Assembly: GCA_945906115.1 (NCBI GenBank)
Contig: CAMDQP010000049.1
Span: 1-7,937, forward strand
Reading direction: 5' to 3'
Source: Opitutus sp. GAS368
GTDB lineage: Bacteria > Verrucomicrobiota > Verrucomicrobiia > Opitutales > UBA953
Length of the DNA stretch: 7,937 nucleotides
Shown: piece by piece, positions 7,032 to 7,937 of the stretch
Numbering within the stretch: position 1 is the first letter of the stretch
Layout: each line of letters begins with the position of its first letter
Notes under the pieces: model-generated
Seen by the model: the letters and a program-made list of their open reading frames with translations, nothing else
Told to the model about the DNA's origin: nothing
Database searches by the model: none
Translations under genes and position numbers: made by a program

Positions 7032-7934
7032 ATGGTCTCCCGTGCCTTCCTGGCGGCGATCCTCCTCGCCGCATTCTCCCTCGCACCCGTCCTCGGCGCC
7101 GATCCGGGGACCAAACCCGCGACCAAGAAACCCGGCGGCGCGCGCTCCGCGCCTTCCGAGCGGACTTGCGCCCTCACGATCACCTGGTGGACGGCACCGA
7201 CCCTCGCTGAAGGCGAGAGCCTAGACCTCGGCGTCCAGACCGACCATGGCGTCACCCTGATCGGCCCTGGGACGATGAACATGAGCGGTACAATCCTCTA
7301 CGAAGGTCCCGCGCAAGTGGCCATTGTGCGGCGCGGCCTGGCGCCCAACCCGAACGGTAAACCCGGGGCCGCGCCGGTCGAAGTTTGGCTGCCCTTCGTC
7401 ACCTTCGCCGTCGGCGAAAATGACCAGGAGGCCTTGGCGCTGCTTTTCGCCGTCGAGGGCACCAACAAGGTCATGGCCCGGACGTTCAACATCAACGTGG
7501 ACACGTTTCCGTTCGGCGGGTTCGAAGTCCTCAATCTTAGCAAGTCACGCCTGCTTTGCAGCATGTCCGGCAAGGTCTTTTTCGCCGAGCCGACGAAACG
7601 GGCGCGCAGCCCAGTCGTCATGCAGCGACGCGAAGTGGTGAATTTTTACATGGGCATCACGGATGCCAATGGAACCCAGAAAATCATCTACCGGGCTCCT
7701 TTGATCCTGAACGAGAAGCTCCGTCGGCTCTATTTCGTGCAGGAAAGTCCCGTCGAGTCATCCAAAGGATTTGTCTCCCACACGCTGATCCAGCACGTCA
7801 TGGGCCACGAGACAGTCGCCAGCCTCAAGGCCAAGGCCGCGGGAGATCTGCCAGACGGGGCGAAAAAAACCGGCGACGACACGCCCAAGCCGGCCGAGCC
7901 GAAGAGCGAAGTCGTGAAGACGGTCGGCGCTTGA
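7032..7934 (+). CDS. Secreted protein of unknown function, operon partner of the pilin-like gene
   Basis: Encodes 300 residues. I do not recognise the family. The start MVSRAFLAAILLAAFSLAPV with LGA|D is a good Sec signal peptide, with probable cleavage after Ala23. There is no lipobox Cys, so it should be periplasmic or exported. Residues 24-42 are a Pro/Lys/Gly-rich linker. Residues 45-250 alternate hydrophobic and polar stretches (CALTITWWTAP, VEVWLPFVTFAVG, MARTFNINVDTFPFGGFEVL, KIIYRAPLIL), which suggests a mainly beta fold. Two Cys, at 46 and 176, could form a disulfide. The last 30 or so residues are charged, Lys/Asp/Pro-rich and probably disordered. The ATG lies 4 nt after the giant gene's stop, so the two are almost certainly co-transcribed. 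No Shine-Dalgarno sequence is visible and translation is probably coupled. The frame is open further upstream inside the giant gene, but only this start gives a signal peptide at the N-terminus. A role with the pilin-like protein is inferred from position alone. Confidence 0.85.
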   Translation: MVSRAFLAAILLAAFSLAPVLGADPGTKPATKKPGGARSAPSERTCALTITWWTAPTLAEGESLDLGVQTDHGVTLIGPGTMNMSGTILYEGPAQVAIVRRGLAPNPNGKPGAAPVEVWLPFVTFAVGENDQEALALLFAVEGTNKVMARTFNINVDTFPFGGFEVLNLSKSRLLCSMSGKVFFAEPTKRARSPVVMQRREVVNFYMGITDANGTQKIIYRAPLILNEKLRRLYFVQESPVESSKGFVSHTLIQHVMGHETVASLKAKAAGDLPDGAKKTGDDTPKPAEPKSEVVKTVGA

Positions 7935-7937
7935 TGA
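7934..7937 (+). other. Possible start of a next operon gene at the right edge
   Basis: The window ends TTGATGA. The TGA at 7932-7934 stops the secreted-protein gene, and an ATG at 7934-7936 shares its last base. TGATG is a common stop-start overlap in operons. The alternative is a simple double stop (TGA TGA, in frame at 7932-7937). No strong ribosome-binding site precedes the ATG. Nothing beyond the start can be read. Confidence 0.25.

Overview
The window looks like chromosomal DNA from a Verrucomicrobiota bacterium, most likely of the Opitutae type. The best clue is the giant central gene. Its product starts with a prepilin-like leader and one membrane helix, then carries the motif AGPDQRVT, a DEGVKAKVNLP block, an NPYD block and a C-terminal RSDTFTVRAYGEA block. 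From memory, this combination is typical of the Verru_Chthon cassette protein A group. Coding DNA is GC-rich, and start sites mostly lack strong Shine-Dalgarno sequences. No database search was possible, so the taxonomy is an inference.

Layout. (1) Positions 1-841, minus strand: an exbB/tolQ-type proton-channel gene followed, with a 4-nt ATGA overlap, by an exbD-type gene that runs off the left edge. (2) Positions 842-1021: a divergent intergenic region of about 180 bp. It contains an AT-rich tract of five degenerate repeats of about 10 bp, plus a pair of TTTAAAC-like elements 30 bp apart. (3) Positions 1022-7027, plus strand: one gene for a 2001-residue prepilin-like envelope protein. (4) Positions 7032-7934, plus strand: a 300-residue protein with a Sec signal peptide, only 4 nt downstream and so almost certainly in the same operon. 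I do not recognise its family. (5) The last bases form TGATGA, in which an ATG overlaps the stop codon. This may be the start of a third operon gene beyond the window.

How the parts fit. The minus-strand pair is an inner-membrane, proton-driven energiser (ExbB/ExbD) that normally powers TonB-type outer-membrane transport. The plus-strand operon encodes an apparently tip-like pseudopilin plus a secreted partner. The giant protein parallels the type II secretion minor pseudopilin GspK: no Glu at position +5 after the cleavage glycine, a D-E-G...V-N-L block after the N-terminal helix, an F-x-S-L-x-x-F helix-rich region, and a C-terminal beta block. It is about six times the usual length of GspK. 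The role of such cassettes is not established. No RNA genes, insertion sequences, CRISPR arrays or clear terminators were seen.
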